64,000 nt of DNA. It comes from Zopfochytrium polystomum. Taxonomy: Eukaryota; Chytridiomycota; Chytridiomycetes; Chytridiales; Chytridiaceae. The DNA is taken from assembly GCA_025765615.1 (NCBI GenBank), contig JAIVFJ010000210.1, positions 47,917-111,916 of the forward strand. Direction: 5' to 3'. The notes under the pieces are model-generated. The model saw only the letters and a list, made by a program, of their open reading frames with translations. It searched no databases and was not told the origin of the DNA. Positions 29,970 through 40,826 of this stretch are shown piece after piece (the stretch's first letter is position 1; the number at the start of each line of letters is the position of its first letter). The translations under genes were made by a program, and so were the position numbers.

Positions 29970-31500
29970 ATGACAAGTCAATCGCCTTCGTCAAATCCTG
30001 CCAGCGATCGCACAACTTCGCCAGTCGCCGATGCGACGACGGGAGGAGCGTCGTCTGCCGGCAAGACGGCGCACGAGAGCGTCTTTGTCACGTCCGTGCC
30101 GATGCCAGAGTCCGCAATCCAGGTCCGCGGGTACGACTTTAACGGCGGCATCGACTACCCAAAGATCCTGGCGTCGATGGCGACAACGGGGTTCCAGGCC
30201 ACCTCGGTCGGGCAGGCGATTGCCGAGATCAACAAGATGGTGAGAGGGAGGGGGTCGGTGGAAAGGACTTCGGGTCGAGTCGTTTTTGGATTTGCGCTAT
30301 TTGCGGGTCCGGAGGAGATCGTTATTTACCAGATCGTCTTGTGCGGCTTGTACCAGTTGAAATGGCGGCTCTCGGATGAGCCCGTCGCGGCGGACGAGAC
30401 GACGTATTTCACTCCCGAGGATCGACAGAAAGTGAAGTGCAAGATCTTTCTCGGCTACACCTCCAACCTCGTTTCGTCGGGGCTGCGCGAAGTCATCCGA
30501 TATCTTGTGGAACACAAGTTGGTAAGAAACCGGCCCATTACCGCTCCTGCTTCCCTGTCAGCCTAAATACTCCACCGCAGGTCGACATAATCGTTGCGAG
30601 CGCCGGCGGAGTCGAAGAGGACATCATCAAATGCCTCGGACCCACGTACCTCGGTTCGTTCTCGCTCCCTGGGGCAGAGCTCCGGTCAAAAGGGCTGAAC
30701 CGGATCGGCAACCTCCTCGTGCCGAACGCAAACTACTGCGCGTTTGAAGACTGGGTGATCCCCGTTCTCGATGAGATGCTGGAAGAGCAGAAGTCAAAGG
30801 TGCGGGGCGGCGCGTTCTTTTGTTTTTTTGCAGCTCTCGCGTTTCCTGACCCCGATGCGCGATGGCGCAAACAGGGTACAGTGTGGACACCTTCATCTCT
30901 CATCCGCAACCTCGGCAAGAAGATCAACGACCCGTCCAGCATCGCCTACTGGGCCTACAAGAACGACATACCCATATACTGCCCGGCCCTGACCGACGGA
31001 TCGCTCGGTGACATGATATACTTCCACACCTTTAAAAACCCTGGGCTGGTGATCGATCTGGTCGCGGACATCCGATCCATCAACGACTCGGCGGTGTTTG
31101 CGCGCAAGACGGGGATGATCATTCTGGGCGGCGGGGTCATCAAACATCACATTGCGAACGCGAATCTCATGGTGAGGGTTTATTATTAGACTTTGTGAGC
31201 AAAGGGGAACGGGGAATGGAGCTAACGTCTACAAATCGCATGTACATAAAAAAACACATTAAACAACAGAGAAACGGAGCCGACTTTGCAGTGTATATCA
31301 ACACGGGCCAAGAGTTTGACGGTTCCGACTCGGGCGCCAGGCCCGACGAGGCCGTGTCGTGGGGGAAGATCCGCATGACGGCGCAACCGGTGAAGGTCTA
31401 CGCCGAGGCCACGATCGTGTTCCCGCTCATCGTTGCGGAGACCTTTGCGAGGGAGGTCGAGAGAAGAAAGAGGGAGGGAGGAGAGGGACGATCGGATTAG
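29970..31500 (+). CDS. DYS1: Deoxyhypusine synthase
   Basis: Catalyses the NAD-dependent transfer of the butylamine group of spermidine to one lysine of eIF5A, the first step of hypusine formation, in the cytosol. Five exons, all phase 0: 29970-30239, 30357-30521, 30581-30799, 30875-31171, 31270-31500, giving 393 aa, a normal length. Diagnostic stretches: [93 protein letters not shown] (with the catalytic lysine), [20 protein letters not shown] and [12 protein letters not shown]. Intron 1 is 117 nt without an in-frame stop, so retention would only insert 39 residues; homologues support removal. Housekeeping gene, convergent with the IBA57-like gene. Confidence 0.97.
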
Positions 31501-31821
31501 CGAGGAATCAGGCGGGTTGGTTTGGGAGTGAGGGATCGCGATCTTTTTGGGGTTGCATCAGATTATACGGAGTCCGCAACGCTAGTTAGGTCTGTTGAGC
31601 TTGACTATTATGTATGTTTTTAATCATCTTCTGCCTGCACGATCACTGGATTGGATGAGGCGATGGTCGCTGGACGACGGCCGTTACGGGGAGTGACTGA
31701 GACGTACCTCATTCGTTCTGCCATGAGCTGTGCAGATCGTGCACGAAAGAAAGAAGGAAAAAAACCTGCCCCAACATTGATTGCACTCAACCCCGAAAAA
31801 TTGTCGGGGCTTTGTCGGAGA

Positions 31822-33313
31822 TTATGACAAGGGCACCGGGCGAGGCCACCAGTCCGGTATGAACGCCCTCACACTCTTGCCCTCCCCTACAACCAGCGAG
31901 TGCAGCCCCGCAGCAGCATCCACCGCGTCCCCCTCGCTCTTCTGGCCGAAGCACTGGTCCAGCCGCATTAGCGCGAGCCCCACGTTGTGCATCACGGACC
32001 CCAGCCGCCCTACCTCCCCCTTGCGCCCTGCAACACCGCCCAGCCGGATCTCGGAGCCCGGCTCTGGAGAGCCGTTCAACTGCTTCGTGGTGTCGAGGAG
32101 GAGCTCTGTGCTGGGGCTGTGGTCGGCGAAAAAGCGGAATGTGAGGTACTGTAGAATTTATGACGATGGTTCGATCCAACCTTTCATCCTTGTCGAACAA
32201 TTGAACTGGGACAATTCTCTTGCGAGTGACACCGGTATGATATGTTCGTATTGTTAATTCCTGCCCGAGGTAGCACCCTTTTCTAAAATCGACTGGGTGA
32301 TATGGGAATATTAGCGGGAAAGACGTGACGGCGCACGCCTAAAAGAAGACCTGGGACGCACCGCCAGACATCAGATCGAAGTTGCTTTCCATCGGAAGAG
32401 CTTGTGCGGAAGCTACATCATCCACTCCTTCGGGGATACCGAGGAGAATCCGCCGCAGAGTGTACTCCTCCGGGCTGGCCTCGGTAAATGCGGCTGGAAG
32501 AGGAACTGCGAAGTTCGGAATCAGAGGCGGCGGAGTAAGGGCGCGTCGGGAATCACCTTTTGCGTCCGCAGGAACGACAAACCTCACACCCATGTCGCTC
32601 ATCCTCGGATCCCGACACCCAACGTCAACAAAACTGCCCTTTGGCACCACCCCGCCGGCCGGCTGCTTCCTTGCCGCCCCCGGTTCAACGTAGTTTCCCC
32701 AGAGGGACGCCGCGTTGGGACCCCACGCCTGTGTGAGTACCACTTCGCTCGACACGTCGCGGAGAGAGACTTTTGAGCGAAGGATGTAGCGCTTGAGATG
32801 TTTCATGAGGGGTTCCACTGCGCGATCGTCGCAGTCGATGAGGAAGACCGGGTGGGGGAATGCGCCGCCGCGGTTTTTGGGGTAGATGAAGGCGTCGAAG
32901 AGGACGCGGCCCTGGTGACGAGAACGGTGAGCGCAGGCAATTCACGGGCGACAAACGAGAAAAATACCCAGCCCAACCTGCGCATTCAAGAATCCCGCCA
33001 GCATCCCGTCGCCGCCGCGCTCGATCTTTGCGACCTGGTTCGTGACCATGCCCTGCAAGAACTTGACCGTGTCCGCGCCCTCGATCTCGATAACGCCGCG
33101 GTGCGGGACTCGCGCGAAGCGGTCGGACCCGCTGGATCGGAGGAGCCAGTCGCGCACGGGAAGCGGCGGTGTCGTGGATCCGTGTGAGAGACTGCTGAGC
33201 GGCGCGGCGCAATGCCGCTGGTGTTGGAGTGGTGGCCGAACGCGAGATCGCGGGATCGCGCGAAGGCCGAAGGCGATCGCCTGTTCTGCTGGGTGGCTGA
33301 TGGCACAGTGCAT
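31822..33313 (-). CDS. IBA57: IBA57-like mitochondrial Fe-S assembly protein (GcvT family)
   Basis: Folate-binding GcvT-like protein of the late ISC machinery that makes [4Fe-4S] clusters in mitochondria. Exons: 33313-32978, 32911-32362, from 32292 to near 32190, and 32148-31822. The third exon's end is uncertain because no phase-matching donor is obvious. The N-terminus ([18 protein letters not shown], Arg-rich) fits a mitochondrial presequence. GcvT-like start: [20 protein letters not shown]. The family signature is [20 protein letters not shown] in exon 3. C-terminus ends [12 protein letters not shown]. Start chosen at the first ATG before the presequence. Single copy, housekeeping, overlapping nothing. 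Confidence 0.88.
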
Positions 33314-33600
33314 GCCGACAACGAAGTGAGTGGCCAAAGATTCCGAGATCAATCAATTGTCGGAGAATCGTTGAGCCTTCGTCGGTTAAATCCCCGGTCA
33401 GAGTGCCGAGCACTACCATTGCCTCGACGGTGATGAACTGGATCATCCTGTCGTCTGTGTGACTTGCCATCTCTTCAACACGGAGAGAATCGAGTTATGT
33501 TTTATGACAGTCACGCATCAAAGAACAAAAACATTCGGATATGAGGAAATAAAGTGCGCCATCTCCCAACATTCCACAATTGAAACAAGAAGCGGGACCT

Positions 33601-34410
33601 TCACGCCATCACCACCAACAGCATTGTGGCTACAAAAAAGATCGACCAAGCACTGAAAGCGCCAACCAAACCAGCAGTCTTGGAGGTCGCTCCGCTCCTG
33701 GAGGAGACACTATTTGCAGCTGTCTGAGAAGCAGTACCTGTGGAGACGCCATTCGTTGTAGCCTGCGAGACAGATCCCCCGCTTGTCGTGGCGCCGGTCG
33801 GTACAGTCACAGAGGTCGTCCCTTCGCTCGCGGCCACGCCGTTCACAACAAGTGTGTATGAAATCATGTCCCGACACTTAGCCGTTCCGGTTGTCGTCGT
33901 GTTCTTCACAGGTCCACTGCAGTCGACGGTGCCATATGTCTTGAGAACCACCTGTGATCCGCTCTCGTCAACGGTCGCGGTGACACCTCGGAAAGCGCCG
34001 ACGTCGGCGCCCGTATAGCAGCCGCCGTCGGCTTTGACGAAGAGCGCGCCGAAGAGCGATGTGCAGGCGTTGTCGTCGTAGATCACTTGCGCGATGTAAG
34101 TCGCGCCGCGACCGAAGAGCGAGCCCCCGTACGCCAGGAGGTCGTCGCCCTTGTTCACGCAGGCGGTCGAGATAGAGGCGCCCGTCAGCCGTGAGAGAGT
34201 GCAAGCCATTGGGCATGGGCTGCCGAGGAAGCCGAACACGAGGGACGGGCCGCTGCCGCTGGCGCAGTCCGCGGCGACCGGGTAGACCTGTGAGAAGCCG
34301 AAGAAAGACGACGAGGCCGACGACGACAGTGACGATCGGTCAAAGTTCCGCCAAAAGTCGTCGGGTGCGGCGAACGGGAGAGCCTGAGGAGCACGCGCGG
34401 CGAGGGCCAT
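33601..34410 (-). CDS. Ser/Thr-rich GPI-anchor-like surface protein A (269 aa)
   Basis: Start at 34410 (MALAARAPQALPFAAPDDFW); no classical signal peptide is visible there, so an upstream exon or a hidden start is possible. Central domain with paired cysteines: QVYPVAADCASGSGPSLVFG, CPMACT, FGRGATYIAQVIYDDNACTS, KADGGCYTG, GTVDCSGPV, KCRDMISYTLVVNG. Then a Ser/Thr-rich stalk and a C-terminal hydrophobic tail (SIFFVATMLLVVMA) suited to a GPI signal. It is paralogous to the divergent gene at 34785, to the pseudogene at 42539 and to the fragment at 38820. The two intact genes are head to head and probably share the 375-bp promoter region. Confidence 0.7.
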   Translation of the reverse strand: MALAARAPQALPFAAPDDFWRNFDRSSLSSSASSSFFGFSQVYPVAADCASGSGPSLVFGFLGSPCPMACTLSRLTGASISTACVNKGDDLLAYGGSLFGRGATYIAQVIYDDNACTSLFGALFVKADGGCYTGADVGAFRGVTATVDESGSQVVLKTYGTVDCSGPVKNTTTTGTAKCRDMISYTLVVNGVAASEGTTSVTVPTGATTSGGSVSQATTNGVSTGTASQTAANSVSSRSGATSKTAGLVGAFSAWSIFFVATMLLVVMA

Positions 34411-34710
34411 GTTTTGAGTTGTTGCTTCGCGTGAGCGAATTTTTTTATTTTTTGTGGTGGGAGGGCGGGACTGTCTTGCCCCATCGAGCCGCAGCATCCT
34501 GAGTCAGCAGGGAAGTGTCTCTCTTCCTGCGGAGTCAGCAGAAAACTCTGATTGATACCCTTGCAGATCCAGAGAGACAGTGAGAGAGAGAGAAGAAGGT
34601 CTGTTCAGTGTCTCTCTGTTACTCGCTCTCCATCTCCACCCTCTTTCCACTCGCTTCCTCGCAAGCGGTGAGACATCAAGACTTAAGAGGCAGGTATTTT
34701 CCGGATCTGG

Positions 34711-34720
34711 TGGATAAAAA
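34711..34720 (+). promoter_or_regulatory. TATA-like box of surface protein B
   Basis: GGATAAAAAG, 65 nt before the chosen ATG at 34785. Confidence 0.35.
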
Positions 34721-34784
34721 GCCCCTCGGAACGCTCAGCTGGAACCAAAAGAACCGAAAGGAACCGAAAGAACAGAAAGAACCA

Positions 34785-35402
34785 ATGCCCGACCCCATCT
34801 TTCCCGTCGCAGCCCCCTCGTCGTCGGCAGCGGCAGCTTCCAGCGCTATCGTGTACCAAGCTTATCCAACGGGAAGCTGTTTGGGCGCACCTTCACTGAT
34901 CTACGCCGAGTCAAACTCTTGCACCCCAGCAGCCTGCGCTCCTTCGAAGAACGGAACGGGATCCTTCTCCTCTTCCTGCACGACCACCGACATCCGCACT
35001 TTTGCGGGCACGGCGTTCGGTCCCGGATCAACTTACATCGGCTTAGTGTCCTACCAAGATGACGCCTGCACGACACCTTATGACGGGTTCTTCCTCAGGG
35101 CCGACGGCGGCTGCTACTACTCGCCCGACATCAGCAATTTGTCTTACTTCGAGAGCTTCTCGGCGTCGGTGAACAAAGACAATCAGGTGGTTGTCAGCAG
35201 CTGGGTCTCCAAAGACTGTTCCGGACCTGTTGATAACACGACGACGGTGACGACGACAAAGTGTGCGTACCGGCTTCAGTACGTCGCTGTGGTGAAAGGC
35301 TCCACAAGCAGTGGTGCACGGTCGATGGCGTCAAATGCGGGTGTGCTCGTCGCCGCCGCGGTTGCCGCTTTCGTCGCTCTGCTCGCTTTCGTGATGGCTT
35401 GA
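34785..35402 (+). CDS. Ser/Thr-rich GPI-anchor-like surface protein B (205 aa)
   Basis: ATG at 34785 (MPDPIFPVAAPSSSAAAASS). Same domain as surface protein A: YPTGSCLGAPSLIYAES, APSKNGTGSFSSSCT, FGPGSTYIGLVSYQDDACTT, RADGGCYYSPDI, DNQVVVSSWVSKDCSGPV, KCAYRLQYVAVVKG. The stalk is short and the C-terminal hydrophobic stretch is VLVAAAVAAFVALLAFVMA. As in protein A, the visible N-terminus is not a strong signal peptide. Likely exported and anchored; role unknown. Single exon. Confidence 0.7.
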   Translation: MPDPIFPVAAPSSSAAAASSAIVYQAYPTGSCLGAPSLIYAESNSCTPAACAPSKNGTGSFSSSCTTTDIRTFAGTAFGPGSTYIGLVSYQDDACTTPYDGFFLRADGGCYYSPDISNLSYFESFSASVNKDNQVVVSSWVSKDCSGPVDNTTTVTTTKCAYRLQYVAVVKGSTSSGARSMASNAGVLVAAAVAAFVALLAFVMA

Positions 35403-35840
35403 TTTTGATTTTTTTTCTCCGTTTCATCGACTCCTTTAACGTTTTTTGAGGGGTGTGGATGCTTCGGGTGAATGGTTGCGGAGAAGCAGGTCGCGAACAA
35501 ATCTTTGGAAGCTTTTATCGAGCCTCTTTAAATAAACTCCGGCTCTGCTCCAGCACATCTTCCTCTTCCCTCCTCAGTCTTCACCCACTGCAACAACTAC
35601 TTTACCTTCACGGAGTTCCAACGGTGGATAAATAACTATTAGCCCGAAAATTATACGCACCCGTTTGGCCAATGTCGGAAATAATAATGATTCGCTGGAG
35701 ATGGCGATTGGCCTTAATTCCTTTTATGAGCGGGTCCCAGTCTTCTTCTCTTTTGATTCCTCCGACGCCACATATGCTACACTGTAACCTCAACTAAAGG
35801 ACGCAAAAGGTGCCCGAGCACTTTCGTATGTTTCTTGTGA

Positions 35841-36110
35841 TGCTACTGCAACTGGATCCGCCCGCTCTCGCTTGCCGCGTCGGGCAGATGGTGTGGGAGG
35901 AGTGGCTGGAGCAAGGCGTGTGCCTGCAACTGTGGGAGCCGAAAGAGGGTCGCGATCGTGAAGACATCACTCAGGGAAGGAGCGTAGTGGCAGATCGTGC
36001 TCGCAACGGTGTGGGGAAGCCGAAGCGACGAGGCGGGCGGCGGGGTGGCGACAGCTGGTGGACCGTAAGCGACGGCACAGCCACCAAACAGTCAGACTCA
36101 CCCATCGTGA
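35841..36110 (-). pseudogene. Ankyrin-like gene fragment (copy of the 5' part of 44868-45980)
   Basis: CTGCAACTGGATCCGCCCG, GGAGCAAGGC(G)TGTGCCTGCAA, GGGAGCCGAAAGAG and GAAGACATCACTCAGGGAAG match 45550-45970 in order. About 150 bp corresponding to 45600-45770 is missing. No reading frame survives. It is a minus-strand 5' fragment with internal deletion. Confidence 0.75.
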
Positions 36111-37088
36111 AATCGCTTTTGTCGAACACCGCGGTGCATCCGGTCCACACCGTGGCGCCTCGCCGATCCTCGCGGTCCAGTATCCGGCGCCTCGCTGGAG
36201 GATGATGAGCTGCGGGGCGATTGCGAAGAGTTCGCGGCGCAGGCGTGCGAGAGGGCCGTGACGACGATGGCGCTGGTGGTGGACGGGGGCCTCCGAGAGA
36301 GCGTGCCGTTGCGGCTCGCGAGGACGAATTCGGCCGTTTCAGCACATGGAGGCGGGTGGAAGCTGCGGTGGTGGCGCACTTTCCGGCGGCGATGCGGGCG
36401 CCGGCGAGCGCGGCAGCTTGTATTGCGGCTGGGGCGAAGCAGAACTGGAAGGCGGACGGGCGGAGGGCGGCGGTGAGGTTTTTGATGGGGATGGGATTGA
36501 ATGGACGCGATAATGGCTCCCCTTTTTAGGCGTTTGGAAACGTTTGATAGCTGTTGTGAGCAGTGGAACAACACACGCGACTCACGAAAGCTTTAGGCTT
36601 CCCAGCCATCAGTCCGACCAACGCCTTTCCTGCGCCGCCGTGATGCGTAACTTTCGAAACTTGCCTGAACAGCCAGTCGTGCGTACAGTTGCCGTTCATA
36701 TTTACCCGCCGTCGGGCACATCTTGGCGTGCACCGCCGAGACTGCCCCATTCTTTTTGAAACGATGGCAATTAAGATTGTTGCAGTCAGCGCGTCCGGGG
36801 TCGTCGGAACCAAACCCTTATTTGCGTTTACAGGTAAAGAAAGAAAAATCGTCGGCTACGGTCTGCAGTCACTCCCTACCAATGTACAACGAGAGCTGTG
36901 CGCTCCTCGCACAGACACTCACGCACACGTTTACACTCACGCCCACACACACACGCACACGCACATGCACAAAAAACACCACTTAACAAACCTTGATGAG
37001 CTTCGGGTCGTTCTGAAAGGACGGGACAATCATGTACCGATTTCTTCCATTGTATGTGTGCTGGGGGAAGGCAGCAGCAGCCGCGCTT
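36111..37088. other. GC-rich coding-like stretch without a gene model
   Basis: 36180-36340 reads EDDELRGDCEEFAAQACERA in one plus frame and 36530-36330 reads PIPIKNLTAALRPSAFQFC in a minus frame; both look protein-like but neither has a start, stop or recognised domain. A (CA)n tract lies at 36925-36970. Confidence 0.2.
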
Positions 37089-37200
37089 TTCGACATTCTA
37101 TCGGGCAACGTTGCGGCGCTGCAGTGGTTGAAGGACAGCCTCTTGAATTCAAGTACACGCTGTGGTATGTGGGCATGCTTGGAAGAAAATCTGCGGGAGG
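37089..37200 (+). pseudogene. Ankyrin-like gene 3' fragment
   Basis: SGNVAALQWLKDSLL followed by DNA matching 44015-44125 (GCGGCGCTGCAGTGG, TTCAAGTACACG, CTTGGA(C/A)GAAA(G/A)TCTGCGG) of the gene at 43170, with frame shifts. Only the last repeat and cap region remain. Confidence 0.7.
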
Positions 37201-37718
37201 GTGGTGGTGTGAGGACATTGTGTGCTTTCGCAGAACGATCAAAGATGCCGCAGCAACCAAACCGGGCGTCAGACTTGTCCATCTCGATCTCCTCGATGGT
37301 TTTTGTGTTCATGAAGTCGCGGGTTGACGAAAAAAAAAAAAAGAGCACAACAACGGAGCGAACGATCATGTTTTTTTTCCGACACTAGAGCGGCTCTTAC
37401 ATCGGTCAGGAATGCTCCTGATGGATTCATATTCATTGCTTTCATAGCGGGACGTTTTGGTTAGGATTTGTGTTTAACTGGTTTCGGTGAGAGAGAAAGG
37501 ATAGACCCTGCACAGTAACATGAGGAAGAAGCAGAATGGTAAAATGAGGAGAACTTTGCCAGGCACATGGGAACACATATTCCATGGCTTATCAGATCAG
37601 AAGATGAGAAAAGTTACAATCGCACGACGCGAGGAAGCGATGCGGAAAGAGACAAGAGACCGCCCGGGGAGCTCCCGCCGGCTCTCTCTTTCACCTTCTT
37701 GCGAATGCACTCCGTTGC
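37201..37718. other. Gene-free stretch
   Basis: AT-richer with an A-run at 37330-37341; no gene seen. Confidence 0.4.
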
Positions 37719-38237
37719 TCAGGCGTTGTCCCAGTTCAACGGCTCGGGAGGGACAAAGCACGTGACGTCCAGGCTGCAGACGTTATCGACGAACTGTATC
37801 CCGATGGGCTCAAAGTACGTGGACGTCCAACCATGGTAGTTGTTGAAGCAACGCGCCCAAGCTTGGCCGTCTTTGTACAGAGCGCCAATGCATTCTCGAT
37901 CGGCATTCGTGCGTGAGCAGTCTCCAAAGTCGCCGAGCGTGAGCCGGCCGTATCTAGTGTCGTCCTTGATCGGCCCCATCATGTCATCTCGCGAGAGGAA
38001 CACGTCTTCGTACGTGTCCGAGTGGAACTTGCTCCAGCTGTCCTGGACGGTTAGGTCATCGCCGTTCTTGCGTCCGGAGTAGGCGAAGCGCCAGGAGTTG
38101 GTGGAGAACTGCTGATCGCCGACCTCGGTGACGACGTGGACCGTGCGCAGGCACCGCCAAAGCAGGAAGAACTCGGCCGAGGCGGCGTGCACGAGCAGGA
38201 GTCAGAGAATCAAGACGACAGCGCAGTTGGACTTCAT
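37719..38237 (-). pseudogene. Secreted cysteine-containing protein, nonsense codon in signal peptide (copy 1)
   Basis: From ATG 38237 the frame reads a signal-peptide-like MKSNCAVVLIL, then TGA, then LLLVHAASAEFFLLWRCLR and 157 further open codons with NSWRFAYSGRKNGDD, GRLTLGDFGDCS, RECIGALYKDGQAWARCFN and a Pro-rich end. The paralogue at 44145-44752 has TGC at the TGA position. Everything after the stop is open, so only one substitution separates this from an intact gene. Function unknown. Sequencing error, stop readthrough or a real null allele are the options. Confidence 0.6.
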
Positions 38238-38819
38238 TGTCGGGTTGTCAGCGGATTGTTTGGCTGCGGTCCGTCTTTCAGGATGAGGTGGGTTTTGATG
38301 GCTGGTGTGTTGGAGTGGTGGAAGGGTTGAGAGGGCGGACTGAGTAGAATGAAAAAAAGCAACGAAGGCCCGCCCTTTTATAGAGGAAAGGATTGCCGTG
38401 CTCTTCAGTTGTTCTTTGCGGCCAAAAAAAAGAATAAATGGATTGAACGGGACGGAGACAGACAGACCACCACCACGAAGACAGTCCAGTAAGCCCCACG
38501 ACCAACTGGGCGAATATGAAGACAGTCGTCGCGGTTGTGGCGCACCACCGACGCACGCGCACCACGAAGGTGCAGCAGCTTACGTGCTCATCTCCGAGCA
38601 GCTTGCGTGCATTCATTCGCTCCGTGGCTGCGCGATAAGACTTGTTGTGCCACTTCAGCCACACCTCGCGCCGTTGAAGCGAAAGTGTTGCCGCGCATGT
38701 CGCGTGTTTGGCGGTCTTGCCTTCCACCTTCCGTTTTGGGCGACGGCCACTTTCCTTTTTTGGCCCGATTTCTTGCGAAAAACCAGGAGGCGGGGGAAGT
38801 TCCCCGTCCTCGAGGTCGC

Positions 38820-39047
38820 CCGGTGAAGGGGGCGCTGGCCGCCTCGACGTGGGTGAGCGGGGATTGCAGCGGGCCTGTCGTGCAGTCGTCGTCGGCGTTT
38901 GGGACAGCGTTCTGTAAGAGGAGGGTTGGGACGGTGGTGGTTGTGAACGGGACAACCTTGAGCGCGGCGCGATCGGCGAGGGCGAGCATCTGGGCACTTT
39001 TTGGCACTGTGACGGCCTTGACCTTGCTTCTGGCTTTGGTAGAGTGA
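38820..39047 (+). pseudogene. 3' fragment of a GPI-anchor-like surface protein gene
   Basis: LAASTWVSGDCSGPV, then FCKRRVGTVVVVNGTTLS and the hydrophobic end FGTVTALTLLLALVE align with the C-terminal third of surface proteins A and B. No upstream part of the domain is found in 38238-38819. Confidence 0.55.
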
Positions 39048-39360
39048 GGATCGACAAGTGTTGGCAGTTTGGATCTGGAGCTTTTTTTCGAACTCCTCAC
39101 ACATATTCGGCAATCACGTTTTCGAATGAATCTCTTATATCAGTGAAACTCAGTGCACAAGTGTGAGCGCCGTCTTCGTTTTTTCTCCTGATCACGACCA
39201 GGCAAGCCATCGAACACTCTGTATTGTCTTCAGAAGAACAACAGCACCAACGAGCTCCAGCGGTGACCGATTTACATGACAAGAAAGTCGAACTCCAACA
39301 CTCCCATCTGCTCGGTGCTAAATGCGTAAATAATGACCGCCCACCCGAAGGGGATTCCAC

Positions 39361-39820
39361 TCAGATTATCCGCAGAGGATCGCTTAAACACAAACACCTC
39401 CGGATGCGTCTCTGCCACCTCGGCTCTGCAAAAGCCCGCAAAAGGCGATTTCGACACACGATCCCCGGCGCATCAACGTCCCGGCGGGCCTGCGTCCGAC
39501 GGCGCTTGTAGGTTGCGATTGCGTCGATGACGGCGTCCGCGGCGGGCTCACCGTATAGGGCCACCCAATTTTGGTTCGTTTTGATGACGAGGATAGGATC
39601 GTACGGGAGCCCGGGACTGGAGGCCGGGCGTCCGCCCGGCGAATTGATGGACTGTTGAACGATGCGTATCTCTTTGCGAGCGATGGCGGGCATGATTCGT
39701 TGAGGACGCTGATGGCGTTTTCGGGGGGGAGTTGATCCTGGTGCTGTCGTTGTCCTGACAGTCGTTCATAGGGATGGGTGCGCTTTATCGCGTTGGTGTC
39801 GGCGAGGTGGTCGATCAAAT
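39361..39820 (-). other. Unassigned protein-like frame
   Basis: SPGLPYDPILVIKTNQNWVA and YGEPAADAVIDAIATYKRRR form a protein-like frame on the minus strand, downstream of the permease remnant; it could be its 3' end or another gene's exon. Not recognised. Confidence 0.2.
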
Positions 39821-40260
39821 GACCGTAGCGGAACAGCAAACGAAGGAGTTTTTATGAATTGGACGGTAACGACAGAGCTCAGGCGCACGGCGATTGGAAC
39901 GGACACGATGTTGATGTGAGGTGCGTGGGGCCGTAAATTGCGTAGTTGACATAGTTTCGAAAGACGATGAGGCATTTCGCGAGACCAGCATCACGGAGGA
40001 TGATGAGACCGTGTAATGCGAAAAGGTATTGGTAAACGGCGGAGCTGGTCTTCGTCAGCCCCTTTTCGGGAAAAGGAAAAAAGGTGGCATTTTGCGCTCA
40101 CCGTTGTTCCAAGCTCGGAAAACGACCGCAGTCCCGCGGCAGCAACAAACACGCCGAGAATCCACAAAAGAAGCGACGCTCCAGGCGACCCAGCGTAGGA
40201 AAGAATAAGATGCCGGTTCCGATAATCTATACACGCGGAAGTGAAGTGTAAGTCTACGCC
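39820..40260 (-). pseudogene. Amino-acid permease (APC/LAT family) remnant
   Basis: Minus-strand pieces IIGTGI, then in another frame LSYAGSPGASLLLWILGVFV and GLRSFSELGTT (followed by a gtgagc donor), then LFALHGLIILRDAGLAKCLI, VFRNYVNYAIYG and AVRLSSVVTV. These are the ordered membrane segments 1-4 region of fungal L-type amino-acid/methionine permeases. The deletion between IIGTGI and LSYAG shifts the frame, and later parts are eroded, so it is a pseudogene. Confidence 0.6.
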
Positions 40261-40416
40261 CAAATGCGACATTTTCGTGGAGAGGAGGGTTTCTAACCAT
40301 CTCAACATTGAAGAGGCCGGCCTCGAACCAACCCAATCCGCCGATCCGTAAAATAGCAAGGTCCAGTCAATTTCATCTTATTGATCCAAACAGAGCAGCG
40401 GGAAAAAAAAATTACA

Positions 40417-40442
40417 AAAAATAAAATAAAATAAAATAAATT
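40417..40442. repeat. (AAAAT)n short repeat
   Basis: AAAATAAAATAAAATAAAAT-type pentamer repeat. No gene is seen in 40361-40775. Confidence 0.8.
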
Positions 40443-40775
40443 TGACATAACGAGACAACCAGAGACCTAAAAGGTGGACACTTGATCAAACCTATCACGA
40501 TGCTCAACCCTGCCTGTGCTTAATCAGCTCCTTCGCCCAACCGCGTTGAAAGAGCTTTTCTAAATTTTAATGTGTTTCTTTGGAGCGTTTGGCTGAGCAC
40601 TACTTCGTCTCCGCCGCCGATGAAGCCGGTTTCCGCTGGGCTAAGGACACCGATGCTTCATTCTTAATGAATACTCGGTTGCGGCCCACGTGTCTTCCAC
40701 TGCTTGAGCATCACCTCTCCTCAATGCGCTCTGTGGGAACGCCTCTCTCAACGCTGCGTGAACCCCCAGCAATGA

Positions 40776-40784
40776 TATATAAAG
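40776..40784 (+). promoter_or_regulatory. TATA box of ADP-ribosyltransferase-like gene 1
   Basis: TATATAAAG, 43 nt before the ATG at 40827. Confidence 0.6.
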
Positions 40785-40826
40785 GGTAAGCAGAAGTTAA
40801 CTTTCATTGACGCCCATCTTTCCACA

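Noticed and set aside
33601..35402. Divergent surface-protein pair as one bidirectional operon-like unit with confirmed shared promoter
   Set aside because: Head-to-head layout is clear, but no shared element could be identified, so only a shared upstream region is stated.
38278..39057. 260-codon minus-strand frame as a gene
   Set aside because: Low-complexity translation opposite the surface-protein fragment at 38820-39047, whose plus-strand frame has real homology in this window.
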